Shown piece after piece: positions 30,642 through 43,195 of a DNA stretch of 58,283 nucleotides. The notes below the pieces were generated by a model. That model saw only the letters and a program-made list of their open reading frames with translations, was not told the origin of the DNA and ran no database searches. A program made the position numbers and the translations under genes. The stretch comes from a virus, in the IMG/VR virus record IMGVR_UViG_3300024302_000012, positions 1 to 58,283 of that record. The stretch is one strand, 5' to 3'. The first letter of the stretch is position 1, and each line of letters opens with the position of its first letter.

Positions 30642-30887
30642 ATGCCACTAATAAAACCTCAGTTAGTTCAGCAACTGACTGCGTATTTTAAGAGTAATAA
30701 CAAGTCACCAGAAGATGCTGCATCAGAACTCGCAGATATCATTGATGCATATATAAAATCTGCTCTGGTGACAGTGAATGGAGCTGGAATTGCACCTCCC
30801 GGAATACCTACAGCAGGATCTCCGGCAGCACAAGTAACTGTGGCTCCAGTTGCAACAACCGTAACAGGGACAGGAATGATAAGCTAA
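30642..30887 (+). CDS. Small hypothetical late protein
   Basis: An 81-residue protein with a helical N-terminus and an Ala/Pro/Thr/Val-rich tail (PPGIPTAGSPAAQVTVAPV). It abuts both neighbours. Its position before gp25 suggests a baseplate accessory role. Confidence 0.78.
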   Translation: MPLIKPQLVQQLTAYFKSNNKSPEDAASELADIIDAYIKSALVTVNGAGIAPPGIPTAGSPAAQVTVAPVATTVTGTGMIS

Positions 30888-31322
30888 ATGCCAGTTTTAT
30901 ATAACTATACAGGATCAGATTCTGAAACAGTATTAATTACTGAAGAAAACATTGGGCTTGACTATCCATTTGGATTGACTGGTGCACCGTTTGGAGCTAC
31001 TACAACTTCGCTTGATAGAATTAGAGCAAACATTCGAATACTATTAAGAACAAATGTGGGTGAGAGACCAATGAAGCCTACATTTGGCGTACGATTAAAA
31101 GAGTTTATATTTGAACAAGTTGATGATGAAGACGAACAAAGAATTAAAGACAATATTGCAACAGCTGTTGAGATATGAATACCAGAGGTAACTCTAGATT
31201 CTATAGCTCTTGATCAATCTGCAAGCGAAAAAGAGCTTCAAATACTAGGTGTTCAGATAAAATTTCACCTTAAAGATAATATAGATGTTACCGCAGAAGA
31301 GATTGTGGTATTAACATCATAG
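30888..31322 (+). CDS. gp25-like baseplate wedge protein, one in-frame TGA
   Basis: Read with TGA as Trp this is 144 residues, the usual size for gp25/GPW. SLDRIRANIRILLRTNVGERPMKP and FGVRLKEFIFE are typical. TGA at 31176 gives EIWIPEV, where the family normally has Trp before its Pro-Arg motif. Under the standard code the protein is cut to 96 residues and loses its conserved C-terminal strand. TAG at 31320-31322 is the stop. It forms part of the baseplate wedge, next to gp6. Confidence 0.9.
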
Positions 31323-31332
31323 GAGAATATTA

Positions 31333-33234
31333 ATGGCAACGCCAGTAAAGAAAAATGTAAATTATATTGGAAGAGATTTCTCTGGTTTACGGGAAAACAT
31401 TTATACATTCATTAAGTCGTACTTTGGGAACACATACAAAGACTTCACAGATTCATCTCCAGGTGAAATGCTTATGGAAATACCTGCATACGTTGGAGAT
31501 GTTCTATCGTTCTATCAAGATAGCATGTTTAATGAGCTATTTGATCCTAAGCAACGGAAGAATGTATTGGCACGAGCTAAGCTATTTGGATATAAAAGTA
31601 CAGCTGCCATAAGTTCTATTACAGATGAAGATGTGTTTATCGTTGTTCCTGCAACTGGATCGACTGGAGCAAAGACTCCTGATCTCAGATACTGTCCAGT
31701 AATTAGTGCAGGTCTGCAAATTTCAACAAAGAGTCCGGCCCACATATTTGAAACTCAAGAGGATATTAATTTTGCAATAATTGATACTGAGCTTGATAGC
31801 AACAATGTAGAGGTAGTTATATTTGCCGTTGATGGCTCTGACATTCCTACTCATTTTTTAATTAGAAAAACAGTTCGTGTATTGTCTGGCGAAACAAAAA
31901 CTATGACCCAGACTGTCACATCACCACAAAAATATTTAAAAATACAGCTACCTTCAAAAACAGTTTCTGAAGTTATCTCAATTACAGATTCAGAAGGTAA
32001 TAAATGGTATCAGGTCGACTCATTGGCACAGGATACAGTATTCGTTGAGCAACAAAATACATCAGCCAATGATCCAGAATTGAGTGCGTATAGCGGTTCA
32101 GTTCCATATTTATTGAAATTGAAAAAAGTTCCTAAGAGATTTGAAACAGAGGTTGATGAAAATAACCTCACATATGTTCTATTTGGATCTGGAGTTCTTA
32201 CGTCTAATGATGAAGAGATTATCCCAAATCCAAATAATGTTGGTACTCCATTTGCAAACGTTGATAATAAATATGACTATGCAATCGATCCTGAAAATTT
32301 CTTAAAGACGACTACATTCGGTGAAGCTCCAGCAAATACAGTTTTAACAATAAGCTATAGAGACGGCGGAGGTCTAGCTACGAATGTCCCGGCAAAAGCT
32401 ATTACAGAAGTTGGAAATGCTACATGAACATTTTCAGTAACCGAATCAACACTGGACAGTCTTGCTCTCTCAGATGTAAAAAATTCGATTAGAGCATCAA
32501 ACCCAGGAAAATCAACAGGTGGCAGAACCGAGGAAGACATCAATAGTATTGCATTTAATGCCAAGGCAAACCTCAATGCTCAGAAGAGATGTGTAATCAA
32601 AGAGGATTATATTGTAAGATCATATTTACTACCGGCCAAGTTTGGATCGATTGCAAAAGTATATGTGGAAAAGGATGACCTAACAAGATCTGTGGGATCG
32701 GATGATATTAATCCTGCACTAGGAATTGTTCCAAGCCATGCAAATCCACTGGCAATCAATTTATTTTCATTGAGTTATGATTCGAATAAGAATCTTCAAG
32801 CATGTTCATATGCTCTCAAAAAGAACTTGAAGACATATCTATCACAATACAGGCTTCTTACAGATACTGTTAATATTGTTGATGGGACTATTGTAAACTT
32901 TAAAGTCTTATTTGAGATCATCGTTGATCCTCATGAGAATAAGCGAGCCATTTTGATCAATTGTGTAGACGCACTAAAGACATTTTTTAACATTGACAAT
33001 TGAAGCTTCAATCAGCCAATCGTATACTCTAAAGTATATCAAGTGTTGAATGATGTAGCCGGTGTTCAATCGGTGCCAAATGTTGATATTATTAATGTTA
33101 GCGGAGGAACACATTCATCAAAATCAGTAGATTTTCCAGCAATGACACAAAAAGGCATTATATATCCGATTAGAGATGTAAGTATTTTTGAATTAAAATA
33201 CCCAAATCAAGATATCATCGGTAGTGCAAGCTAA
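31333..33234 (+). CDS. gp6-like baseplate wedge protein (baseplate J type), two in-frame TGA
   Basis: A 633-residue protein when TGA (32425 and 33001) is Trp. The N-terminus NYIGRDFSGLRENIYTFIKS, then DSSPGEMLMEIPAYVGDVLSF, matches T4 gp6-like wedge proteins in which two copies join neighbouring wedges. TGA sites read ATWTFSV and NWSFNQP. AGGAG precedes the start. The length is like T4 gp6 (about 660). Confidence 0.9.
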
Positions 33235-33248
33235 ACGGGAGAAAATTA

Positions 33249-34259
33249 ATGTATAAAAAATTCACAGCCAATAAAGACTCTTTTATTGACAAAAAGTTGG
33301 GCGAAAATAATTTCGGGAAGGATGAGCTACTTGAGGTAGGCAGGATTATTAGCAGTAGTGCTGTATATCCTAAGCGTTCTTTAATTTCATTTGACATTAG
33401 TGTGATTTCAGCATCTTTTGCTGCCGGATCAATTAACTCAGGAAGCAATTTCGAACTATTAGTACATTCAAATCAAGGTTCGACAATGTTACAAGATGCA
33501 TTCTATATTGATGCGTACATACTGTCATCCTCTTGACAAGAGGGAACTGGTTCTGTATCAGATAATAATGCATCAGGTTCTGTATCATGGATTTCATCAT
33601 CAACAGCAGCATGAGTGACAACAGGATCAGATTATTTGGCATCGCCCACGGCTTCACAATATTTTCCAACCTCATCAGGAGACTTAAGCCTAGATGTTAC
33701 AACAATTATTAGCCAATCAATCAATTCTGAATATGACAATTATGGATTTTTGATCAGGCTACGAGACGAATCTACGGTTCAGAATCAAGATCCAAAATAT
33801 TTCTATTCAAAGGATTCGTTCACAATATACGACCCAGTAATTTATGCCAAATGGAATGATGTAGCAACGACTGGCTCGGTAGCAGATTCATCGGCATCTG
33901 TTGAGTATGTAGTTACATTAAAAAATAAACAAGAAGTATATTCAATACAAGAGCAAGTATATTGCGAGCTTCATACAAGATTACAAGATCCAACACTGAC
34001 ATTTGATACAAGTGTAGGATCGCTATCATCAATTCCTTTGACAAATCTGGCTTATACAATTATAGACACTGCTACAAAAGAGACTGTAATTCCATTTAGT
34101 GCATACACAAGTTGCAGCTATGATAGTTCAAAAAATTATTTTAATATTGACATGGATGTATTACAGCCTAATCGAGCATATAGTTTAAAATTACAACATT
34201 CGCTTGCATCAAATGTTAAAAAATTCTACCATGTTCACTCATTTAGAACCACGGAGTAA
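33249..34259 (+). CDS. DNRLRE-like beta-sandwich tail protein, two in-frame TGA
   Basis: A 336-residue protein joining two frames across TGA at 33534 and 33612. The opening KDSFIDKKLGENNFGKDELL, then RSLISFDI, resembles DNRLRE-type surface domains. It is rich in Ser, Thr and Gly, as is usual for tail and fibre proteins. CGGGAG precedes the start. It probably sits on the baseplate or tail. The family call is tentative. Confidence 0.78.
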
Positions 34260-34261
34260 TT

Positions 34262-35581
34262 ATGAATAAAATCCTTATTAATAGATCGACTGTAAATACT
34301 CAGACAGTTAGAGCTCAGACTCAGGCCTTAGATAGTGAAGCGCTCAAAAAATCAATTATCAAAAAAGCCAAACTTGATATTAGTGAACTAGTATCAAAAG
34401 ATCCCATATTACCAAACAGTGGTACAGGTGGTAGAGCTCATGATGAAATTATAGCAGATCTATATGCCGAGTTTGAGGCAGATTTTGGCGAAATGTCAAA
34501 TGAAGAATTAGTAGACTTTTCTACACGAGTGAGATTAGAAATTGACACAATTGTAGAAAATGAAAGACTTGTTAAGAATAAGGGATTATTCATCGATACA
34601 GATCAGATATGTATGATCACAGGTAAGCAACCGTTTGCTGGAACTTCTTCTCCCCACAAGATCAGATTCCCAAACATATACAAAACCGTTGGCTCATATA
34701 ATTTAGATCAGAATATTTTTACACTCCACTGAATGCCAACGCTGAGACCAAATAGCACATTGAGCATTGTTAGGCATAAAGTTTTACATACTCCAGGGTA
34801 TATGGGATGAGATCTTGAATTGTTATCAAATATGAGATATAGATTTAATGCATGGATATGGGATAGAGACGATCAGAAAACTGAAATTATGTCTGTTACT
34901 TCTGATGCTAATCAACTTGTACAGCTAAATGAGTGAAATCATGTTACATTTGGATTTGACATAGGTGGCATTGTTATTCGCGTAGAAGACACTGTCAATA
35001 CTCAAGCTTATTCAAAGAGCATAGATCTATTCTATGGAATTAGATGAGATTTCTTAAGCGTGTGAGACTTTGATGCTCCACTGGGACCAACAGGATATAG
35101 CGAAGAAGGTCCTATCTTAGGAGATCTATATTGAGTCTATCCTCAGCTTATTTTTGGTGGAATTAACGTGAGCGATAATACTTCCGATATTGGTCGGTTG
35201 AGAAACTCATATACGACAGATGAAAGATCTATAGAGCCTCAACATCAAGTCATTGAACTAAATTCTGCACAAAGCCGATCAATTAAAAACGGATTAGATT
35301 CATATTACATTATAGCATTTAGAAGCTATATTGGTGTTCCATCAATAGAGGCTGCTGAAGATAGATTTGTTGACGACCTAAGTGAGAATAATTCATTAAG
35401 CATTGCAAGCGTACTAGATGTTCGCTTTGATAAAATACAAAATGGATCAATTAGAGATTATAGTGAAAGATCTAATCTAGTTGTTCTAACTGGTGACATG
35501 AAAATTAACATAGCTGCAGATCAACTAATCATTGCTGGCACGAAGAAGCCAAGTCTTGTTAGCATAGAAGGACCCTTTTAA
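34262..35581 (+). CDS. Late structural protein, six in-frame TGA
   Basis: A 439-residue protein once TGA at 34730, 34808, 34934, 35045, 35063 and 35132 are read as Trp. The TGA-rich part reads as a beta-type domain (RYRFNAWIWDRDDQK, then YGIRWDFLSVWDFD). TGG and TGA are used side by side. Its position in the baseplate block and its composition indicate a virion component; no family was recognised. Confidence 0.82.
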
Positions 35582-35583
35582 TT

Positions 35584-38500
35584 ATGATAAATCCAAACAC
35601 TGAAAATACATATGGAGTTGTTCCTGACGTAGAAGATGCTTCAACAGGAGGAACTGCAGAAGTATATATTACAGTATTTAAGCTAGATGGAACGTTTGTA
35701 TCTTCGAGAATCTTGCAGCCTGATGAATATATCTATTCTACTGGGGGTACTGGACTAGATATTAATCTAAATCTGCACATGTCTAGATATCTAAGCGTTG
35801 AGCTGCCTACTGATAACTATGATATTAAAATTTCATTTGAAAAAGAGATCAATAGTAATATTTTCATTAAAGACGTCTCACCATCAAAGACGGAAATGCG
35901 TGTCGGTCTATCGGTCGAGGAAGATACTCAGTGAGACTATTGGCTTAATTTTCCAGATAGTTTTTTAGCATCATTTGACAAGTTTGTCACTGCTAATGGC
36001 GAACACTTTAGAATCATCAATGTAACACCTGACTATTCTAAAGTTATTGAAATGCAAGGACCTATTGAGGAAAATATTTCTAATACTGAAGAATTAATTA
36101 GCTCTAAGCAGGCCCAAGTAAGTGGAGCGGCCAACATGCCTGCTGATATTGTTTTAGAATTTGTATCATCTATAGAAAATCTACAAACAAGCTTGGCACA
36201 GTATCAGGTAGATCTTAATAACATCATGCAATATGCTACGATGATTGTTAAATTAGAAAATCCTTATAAAGGACCGACCGAAGTTCCAATCAATAATTCT
36301 CACATCTATACAGAGCAATATGTTTCAGTATCATATCAAAATGTATATGTCTATTTTGAAGAACATGGACAGGGAGCAACAATTGAATTAACCGACAGAT
36401 CTACTAGAAATGATAGTACAGGAAATACAAATTGGTTCAACTATGAAGAGCTAGTGCTCAATGACAGTGGTTCGTTTGAACAAAACATATCATCATCAAA
36501 AGTATCTGGTGTTAAAAACCTAAACATCGACTATGAGGCTTTCCAAAATCATACATACTTTGGTCTGGCACAAGATAAGTTCGTCAATGCCTACACAAAG
36601 ATTAGAGATATTGAGGCATACAATGAAATCATCCAGACATTTCCTACATCTTCTGATGCACTTGTGACAAGTCAAAGCTATTCGGATAAAATCACTGAAA
36701 TCAAGAATGATTTTACTCAGTATGAAAGATATATGTATGAAAAATCAGGTAGCTATGCTTGACCAAAATTTTCATCCGGTACTTCATCTATAAACTATTC
36801 ATACTCATCATCACAGGTTCAAACATGGTACGGAATACAAGAGCTATCTGGATCTGTATTTGATAAAAACAACAAGTATTCGTTGATTAAAAATATTCCA
36901 GAAGTTATTGCTCTAGAAGATTCGGAGAGATACTTAAGATCTCTATTAGGATCATGAGGGGATTTCTTTGATTATATTAAATCATACATAGAGCAGTTCC
37001 AATACTTGTTCACATTTGACTATGACAAGATTAATTCAGTTCCAGATGAAATTCTACATCTATACTCTTCAGTATTTAATATAGAATTATTCTCTGGATA
37101 TGACGATGTAAGAGCTTCATCATATCTTCATGGTTCTAATCAAGCATCTGGATCGGCAGCTTTACGAGATGTCACACGAGAAAAATGGATTCGCTTATTC
37201 TCTTCAATGCCATACTTGAATAAAATTCGTGGAACAAGAAGATCAATTGATGCCATTTTAAACATCTATGGAATTCCTAGATCAATACTCACAATTAGAG
37301 AATTTGGAGGAAGCAAAACTTCTGGATCAGATTATGTTGATGAAGATGTCAACACTTATGCATTAAATTTCTGGGGTGGTGAAAGCATTGAGGTTCAAAA
37401 TGCAAACTATAGCCAGCTATCTGGATCTGACTTTACAATTGAAATGAGATATGCAACAACATCCTCTGGCGACCTACCGCTATTTGGAAATACTGGATTT
37501 AATGTAACACTTGAAGACAATGGAGATGCTGATGACTATGGATCTATAGTTTGTAACATCTCTGGATCGCCTACAATTTGAAATGCTAGTGGATCAGATG
37601 CTGTGCCATACTTCAATGGTGATTGGTTCAATATTATTCTTAGAAGATCTGGCTCTGAATTAACTCTTAAGACAAAATACTTTAAAGAGGATCAAATGTT
37701 CTACGATCTTTCTGGCTCGGCAACACTTAGTGCCGTATCTCAATCTTATTTGGATGCCGGTGTTTATGCTGGTAATGTTTTATTCTTTGGTGCTACCGGA
37801 TCTGTTGGAGCATACTCTGGTGCAATGCAAGAGGTAAGATTGTGGAGCTCATCATTAAGCGAACCTGCATTAACTCAGCATGCTTATGATTTTAGATCTG
37901 TAGCAATGATAAATCCTTTTGACATTGATGACAATCTTGTAGCACACTACAAACTAAATGATAATGTGACCGGATCGACAGCCAATGACTATTCATATCC
38001 ACCAGTTATTGATGTGACACTAAATGGATTTACTGGAAATCAATATAGCAATTTCACAAAATCTACAAAAACTAATTTGAACTATTTTATGACTAGCAAA
38101 TATTCGTCAAATCAAATCAATATTGGGCACACATCTGAATCTCAGACTGAAAATACAAATGTGATTGATATTATTTTCTCACCAGTCAAGGCAATCAATG
38201 AAGATATCATAAGCGATTTTGCCATGTATGACTTTAACGATGCCATTGGAGATCCATCTGATATGTATAATGAAAAATATCTAGATCTAGAATCGTGACG
38301 TGAGTTTTATTTTAAGAAGCTACCTAATAATTATGATTTCTATGCTTATATGAGATTTATTAGAAATTTTGATCAAAGCATTATGAAAATTGTAGAGACG
38401 GTAGTTCCAATGAGAGCAAAATTGTGAAGTGGAATTTTAATAGAGCAGCCTATTCTAGAAAGAACAAAATATAGATGGGAAAAGAGTTCTGTTGCAACAA

Positions 38501-38847
38501 ATCATAATTCAAGTTCATTTGATGTCACGACTGTCACAATATTATCTGAATCAATTGCAAACAATACATCACAGAGCATTGATATTACAACAACATTCCC
38601 AATTACGGGATCTGACAGATCTATGATGTCTGCCTCGGTAATTTATGAGGTAACTGGATCGCAACTAGGATCAAATAGTTTCTATTCATCGGCAGATAGC
38701 ACCGTATCTAGCTCTCAATATTTAACTGTATTTGAATTATTGTCAAATGCAACATATAAAGGCACTCAGAACACAGATGCCACCAATTATGATGGAGCTG
38801 TGGTACAAGTTAGCCAAAGTTCGGGTGCAATCATTAGAGTCAAATAA
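35584..38847 (+). CDS. Large baseplate protein with P2 gpI-like and LamG-like regions, six in-frame TGA
   Basis: A 1087-residue protein assembled across TGA at 35932, 36760, 36955, 37579, 38296 and 38425. The middle has a segment MPYLNKIRGTRRSIDAILNI that resembles P2 gpI-like tail proteins. Residues about 590-790 look like a concanavalin/LamG jelly roll (DWFNIILRRSGSELTL, EVRLWSSSL, LVAHYKLNDN). It may link baseplate and fibre and contact a surface. Under the standard code only fragments would be made. Confidence 0.8.
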
Positions 38848-38862
38848 TTTTTGTAAAAAATA

Positions 38863-38871
38863 TATATTTAT
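38863..38871 (+). promoter_or_regulatory. Putative late promoter element (TATATTTAT)
   Basis: An exact match 34 bp upstream of the ATG at 38906, with AAGGAG between. Confidence 0.6.
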
Positions 38872-38905
38872 TATTATATGTAGAAACACACAAAGGAGAT
38901 TTATA

Positions 38906-39586
38906 ATGGGTATTTTAGATTCAAGCACAACAACAATCGATTGTGTATTAACCAAAAAGGGAAGAGAATTGCTTTCAAAGGGCGAGTCGGAATTTAAGAT
39001 TACGAAGTTTGCCGTAAGCGATGAGGGTGTTGATTATCGAATGTATAATACAAATCATCCTTCTGGCTCAACTTCTTATGGGACTGAAATTACTTCAATG
39101 CCCGTCTTAGAGGCTCCCGTTGATGAAACACTTTCTATGAAATGAAAATTAGTAACGTTTCCAAAAGGTACTTCAAAAATGCCTATTGTTGCCGTTACAC
39201 CAACTGTATTATCACTAAACTTCAATCAAAAGTCTGTTGTTACTCCATCAACAACATCTTATATTGCTGGTTTTGATAATAGCACACTAGGCTACACTTG
39301 CATCCTGTCAAATTCAGATTTGGCTACATTAGAGGTTCAAGAAGTAGCAGCAGATCAAACTTCAATTGGAACATCGCCATCTTGGATGGATGATGCATCA
39401 TTGCAGAAATCTACAATCCGTGTTGGTAAAACATTTAGAGTGATTGCTAAAGATGTGACAGCATTGCAGGTTGCAAATAGAGTTGGCACGATTACAGTAA
39501 TTGCAAATGAGACAGGTGGACAAGCAGAGCTTAATGTAACAATTGTTCCTCCAACTGGTTCAATTTATACAACACCTGGCGTATAG
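38906..39586 (+). CDS. Late structural protein, one in-frame TGA
   Basis: A 226-residue protein. The opening STTTIDCVLTKKGRELLSKG, then FKITKFAVSDEGVDYRMY, recalls structural proteins of T4-like marine phages. TGA at 39143 gives MKWKLVTFPKG, an aromatic position in such proteins. The second half is beta-rich (ATLEVQEVAADQTS). The start at 38906 is set by AAGGAG; an ATG at 38732 in this frame lies in the previous gene. Confidence 0.82.
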
Positions 39587-39597
39587 GAGAATAGATA

Positions 39598-40728
39598 ATG
39601 GCACGAGGAAATAGAAATAGCGAATTTGATAAAGAAGGTAAGGGCGGAAAAAGCAATTCAGCTCTAGTTGATTTTGAAGTAAAAGAGGCTCTTGCAAAGG
39701 GTGAAACTCTTGATGAATCTACGCTGCTTGAAATTTTAAATAAGACTACAAAGGGAGATTCTAGAATTGCAATTGTTCCAAATAAGTCTCTGCAAAATCA
39801 AGTATCAGCACCTCTTTCAAAGATCTACACCGTTTTAGACTATGCATCTGATGTTGTAATTACAGAGCAAGTTACTACTGCAGGAGTTTTCCCAGGTAAT
39901 GTTGGATCAATATCTGCAGGCGCATTTTATTCTAGCTCAAATCAGGCAGCAGCTACGAAGACATATTACATTACGGTAGCAGATGGAACAACAACTTCTT
40001 CAAATGCTTTATTTGATATTACTTGGGGATCAAACGTCTCCTCAACTCCATCAGCATCACAGGCAATGTATAAGCAATATGCAAACATATTACTTAATGC
40101 TGATGATGATACATTCACGATGAGTGGAAGTACTGACGCAAACAGTGTTATTGCTTTTAATTTCAAGAGAGCAAGAATTAAAGAGAATCTTGACCCAGGG
40201 AACTGGGAAATGCATCTCTATTCAGCATCGGCAACGAGATCTTTTATTGATAATTTTGATAATACAAATGCCTCATCAACAATAGCAGGACAAAGAGTTA
40301 CTATCGTATCTGGCTCGATTGCAAATGGTGTTTTTTCAACAGATCCATGGGGCTATATGTACCCAAATCTTGGAATTATCCTATTTGATGGCGATAAGTT
40401 TTCTGGATCGTTTGCATATTCTTCATCATTAGATATGCTGGCAAATTTAGATTTTCTTCAAGCAAGAAATGAAGTTCGATTAAAAGACATCAATTATTTC
40501 TGCCGCATTATGAATAAAGACTATACATATTCAAACAATCCCACTTTTGTTACAGGAAGTGATGGAACATATAGATTTTCAACATTTGCAAAAGATCCCA
40601 AAACGTTCATTACAGCCATTGGTTTATACAATGACTCAAACGAGCTACTGGCATCGGCGCGATTAAGTTCACCTTCAGAGAATAGCTTTGAAAAGGAAAC
40701 ATCAGTAACAGTCAAACTCAGCTTTTAA
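39598..40728 (+). CDS. Late structural protein
   Basis: A 376-residue protein (begins MARGNRNSEFDKEGK) with a charged N-terminus and a Ser/Thr/Asn-rich beta body, no in-frame TGA. The ending LLASARLSSPSENSFEKE resembles the end of the gene at 41014 (LLAVGKMAKPLFNDPEQ), so the two may be related virion proteins. AGGAG precedes the start. Confidence 0.82.
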   Translation: MARGNRNSEFDKEGKGGKSNSALVDFEVKEALAKGETLDESTLLEILNKTTKGDSRIAIVPNKSLQNQVSAPLSKIYTVLDYASDVVITEQVTTAGVFPGNVGSISAGAFYSSSNQAAATKTYYITVADGTTTSSNALFDITWGSNVSSTPSASQAMYKQYANILLNADDDTFTMSGSTDANSVIAFNFKRARIKENLDPGNWEMHLYSASATRSFIDNFDNTNASSTIAGQRVTIVSGSIANGVFSTDPWGYMYPNLGIILFDGDKFSGSFAYSSSLDMLANLDFLQARNEVRLKDINYFCRIMNKDYTYSNNPTFVTGSDGTYRFSTFAKDPKTFITAIGLYNDSNELLASARLSSPSENSFEKETSVTVKLSF

Positions 40729-40750
40729 TAAGCTAAACAGGAGAAGATAA

Positions 40751-41011
40751 ATGACAACAATGAGAGATAAAACAGCTGTTGAGAGCAATGCTAATGGCTA
40801 TGAAGAACTACAGCAGGTTCTAGATTCATTACAGGGTGTGACATATTACAGCAATGTTCCATCTGGAAAAGTGTATAGAGCGTTTATGTCACAGAGTGCA
40901 GTGACCAGTTCACCAGCACAGACGACAGTATTGCAAAATACAACAGGCGCAACAGTTTCTATTAACTTTTTTGATAATAGAGATTATCGAACACGTCTAA
41001 GAAATAGCTAA
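40751..41011 (+). CDS. Small late structural protein
   Basis: An 86-residue protein (begins MTTMRDKTAVESNAN) rich in Thr, Ser and Val. It lies between two virion-type genes; the next gene starts two bases after its stop. No family was recognised. Confidence 0.8.
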   Translation: MTTMRDKTAVESNANGYEELQQVLDSLQGVTYYSNVPSGKVYRAFMSQSAVTSSPAQTTVLQNTTGATVSINFFDNRDYRTRLRNS

Positions 41012-41013
41012 CT

Positions 41014-41778
41014 ATGTATAAAGCAATCGAGAAATCAGATAGCTCGGTAAAACGATTTGATACATTTTCAAATCACACTCTTACTAACGCTTCAACTGGC
41101 GTAAATTTTCTTACCGGAGTATCTGGTTCCTCTGTTGTATCTGAGTCTGCAAATTGAAATTGAACGAATGGACTATTCTACAATCTCAATTATGGACAAT
41201 GAGGACAATACGTATCACTTAAAGCAGCCGAATGACAAGAGAGAAATCTTCAAAGCAATTGTAGAGTCATAGCCATCCCATCATCATATATTGGTAGAGA
41301 GATCAAGCCCGGATCATTAATGATCGACGATACCCAGGGCGTTCTTAATACTGTCTATGTTGACAATGGTAGTGGATCGCTCTATGTTCAAGCATCAAGC
41401 TCTGCTGCTATTGTGGGCAACGTATTCTATAAGCAAGGTATTGCTGTATTGACAGATACTGGATCTTTTGCTCAAGCAGTTGGAACCGATACCACAACAA
41501 TCACATTTAAATCGTCACACTATATTTATGAGCACAACTATTTGTGCAAAATGAATAGTGGAGATTTCAATTCCCCAACCAATCCCACAGCAGTTTATGG
41601 TTCATCATCAACAGCTACATATGCCTCAAATGAATTGCGTAATGCAGACGTGGCATATATAACTACCATAGGACTATATGATGCTCATAACAGATTACTA
41701 GCCGTTGGCAAGATGGCAAAACCACTCTTCAATGATCCTGAGCAGAATGTTGCAATTCTTCTTCGGTTCGATATGTAG
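41014..41778 (+). CDS. Late structural protein, four in-frame TGA
   Basis: A 254-residue protein only when TGA at 41155, 41161, 41200 and 41233 are Trp, giving NWNWTNG, GQWGQY and AEWQERN. Under the standard code the start at 41014 would give only 47 residues. The C-terminus LYDAHNRLLAVGKMAKP echoes the protein at 39598. Likely a virion or tail component. Confidence 0.8.
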
Positions 41779-41787
41779 GAAATGATC

Positions 41788-42576
41788 ATGAAGCTAAAAG
41801 ACATTGTAGCCGAACTAACTGCAGAAAAGTTGGCAGCTTATAAGTTGTATGAAGGCTTAATCTATACGCATGATATTAATCGATCAATAAATATGATTAA
41901 GAGATTTCACAAAAAGATTACTCACGTTGGTAATAGAGGTGAACGTATTGTTGTTGAATTTGATATTCTCCCCGGTGTTCATAATACTAAAACAAATATG
42001 AAAATGATCAAAAAGCTTGTAGTATTTATTAACAACTTAGGCTGGTTTGTTTCAAAAATGAATATCTATAATGCAGAGCAAACTAGACATATGGAAAACA
42101 AGGGCTATAGCGAATATTGATTAGACTTTTTGTTAGCCGATAAAAAGGGCGAGTTTAAAGAAATTGGATATGTACCTGAAATTGTTGAATTTATACTTGA
42201 AGCCAAATTTGATCTTGAAGTTCCTACTGATGATATTTTATATCACACACTTCCAACATCAAAAGTGGAAAAGGTGATGAAAATCGGGCTTGTTCCAAAG
42301 CATCATTCTAAATTGTCATATCATCCAGACCGAGTTTATTTAGCAATAAATCCACAAGCAGTTGATGATATTCAAACTATGTTTAAATCGTGAATAAAAG
42401 ATGTAGAATATTCTACTCTTAAAATAGATAGGTCAAAAATTGGAGGACTGAAAACATTTGTAGATCCAAATTTTGATGAAGGGGTATACACTCATCAGAA
42501 CATCCCACCCAAAGCTATCACAGACATTACAAAGAAAAAGAAGGACCACGTTCACAAAGTTACCGACTGGATGTAA
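41788..42576 (+). CDS. ADP-ribosyltransferase-like/Tpt1-like protein, two in-frame TGA
   Basis: A 262-residue protein across TGA at 42118 and 42391. The C-terminal half has LYHTLPTSKVEKVMKIGL, then DRVYLA and DEGVYTHQNIPP, the pattern of NAD-using ART-fold proteins (His in YHT, Tyr in VYL). The N-terminal half is a charged helical domain. The start at 41788 is preferred to 41782 because of AGGA spacing. It could modify host proteins or RNA, or be packaged like T4 Alt. Fold call tentative. Confidence 0.62.
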
Positions 42577-42591
42577 TCTAATAAAAATAAT

Positions 42592-43140
42592 ATGAAACTT
42601 GCTAAACTATTGTATGAAATCAAAATCTATCATGGCGACAATCATGGAACTCGACAGTTAAAGATTAAAATGATGATGCAAAAAAGTGCTAATAATCAAG
42701 AAGGAGTTGGTATATACTTTTCAGATCTTATTGACACGGCTGAAAAGTATGGAAAAGATGTCATTTGAGTTGACATTAATAAGAACAACTTCGTAGAAAG
42801 CAGAGATCCTGCTAGGTCGCACATTTCCAAATCAAAATTCGTTGCACTATTAAAAGAGATGATAAAAATAGATAAAGAAGAGATGTTTTATTTTTTATCA
42901 GACTATGCATATATAGAAGATCCTGAAGACATCGATGAATATGTTCTATTAGAGGCCGCTCCTGTACTACTAAATAATGAGATTCGTAATTTACAAGTTG
43001 AATTAGCCACGGTTATAGGTGTCGAATCGTTTGTAAAATTATGAAATAAAATAATTAGAATTGATGGAACTTACCATAGTAATGGTCCCGACATTTGATA
43101 TGCCATTATAAATCCAAAATACAAAGTAAACAAAAAATAA
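42592..43140 (+). CDS. ADP-ribosyltransferase-like protein, three in-frame TGA
   Basis: A 182-residue protein across TGA at 42766, 43042 and 43096. KIYHGDNHG (residues 10-18) and GVGIYFSDLIDTAEKYG (about 40-56) match the His and Tyr motifs of phage ART-like enzymes; DVIWVDINKNNF follows, with Trp from TGA. It directly follows a second ART-like gene. No strong ribosome site is seen. Target unknown. Confidence 0.62.
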
Positions 43141-43195
43141 CGTTTTTATCATACTCATTTAGGGTTATATTCTACCAACAACAAAAGGAGTTTAT
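43139..43195 (+). promoter_or_regulatory. Early promoter cassette 10
   Basis: AACGTTTTTAT starts at 43139 and TATATT at 43166 (27-base offset); the leader CAACAACAAAAGGAGTT is intact. It restarts early-type transcription after the tail block. Confidence 0.72.
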
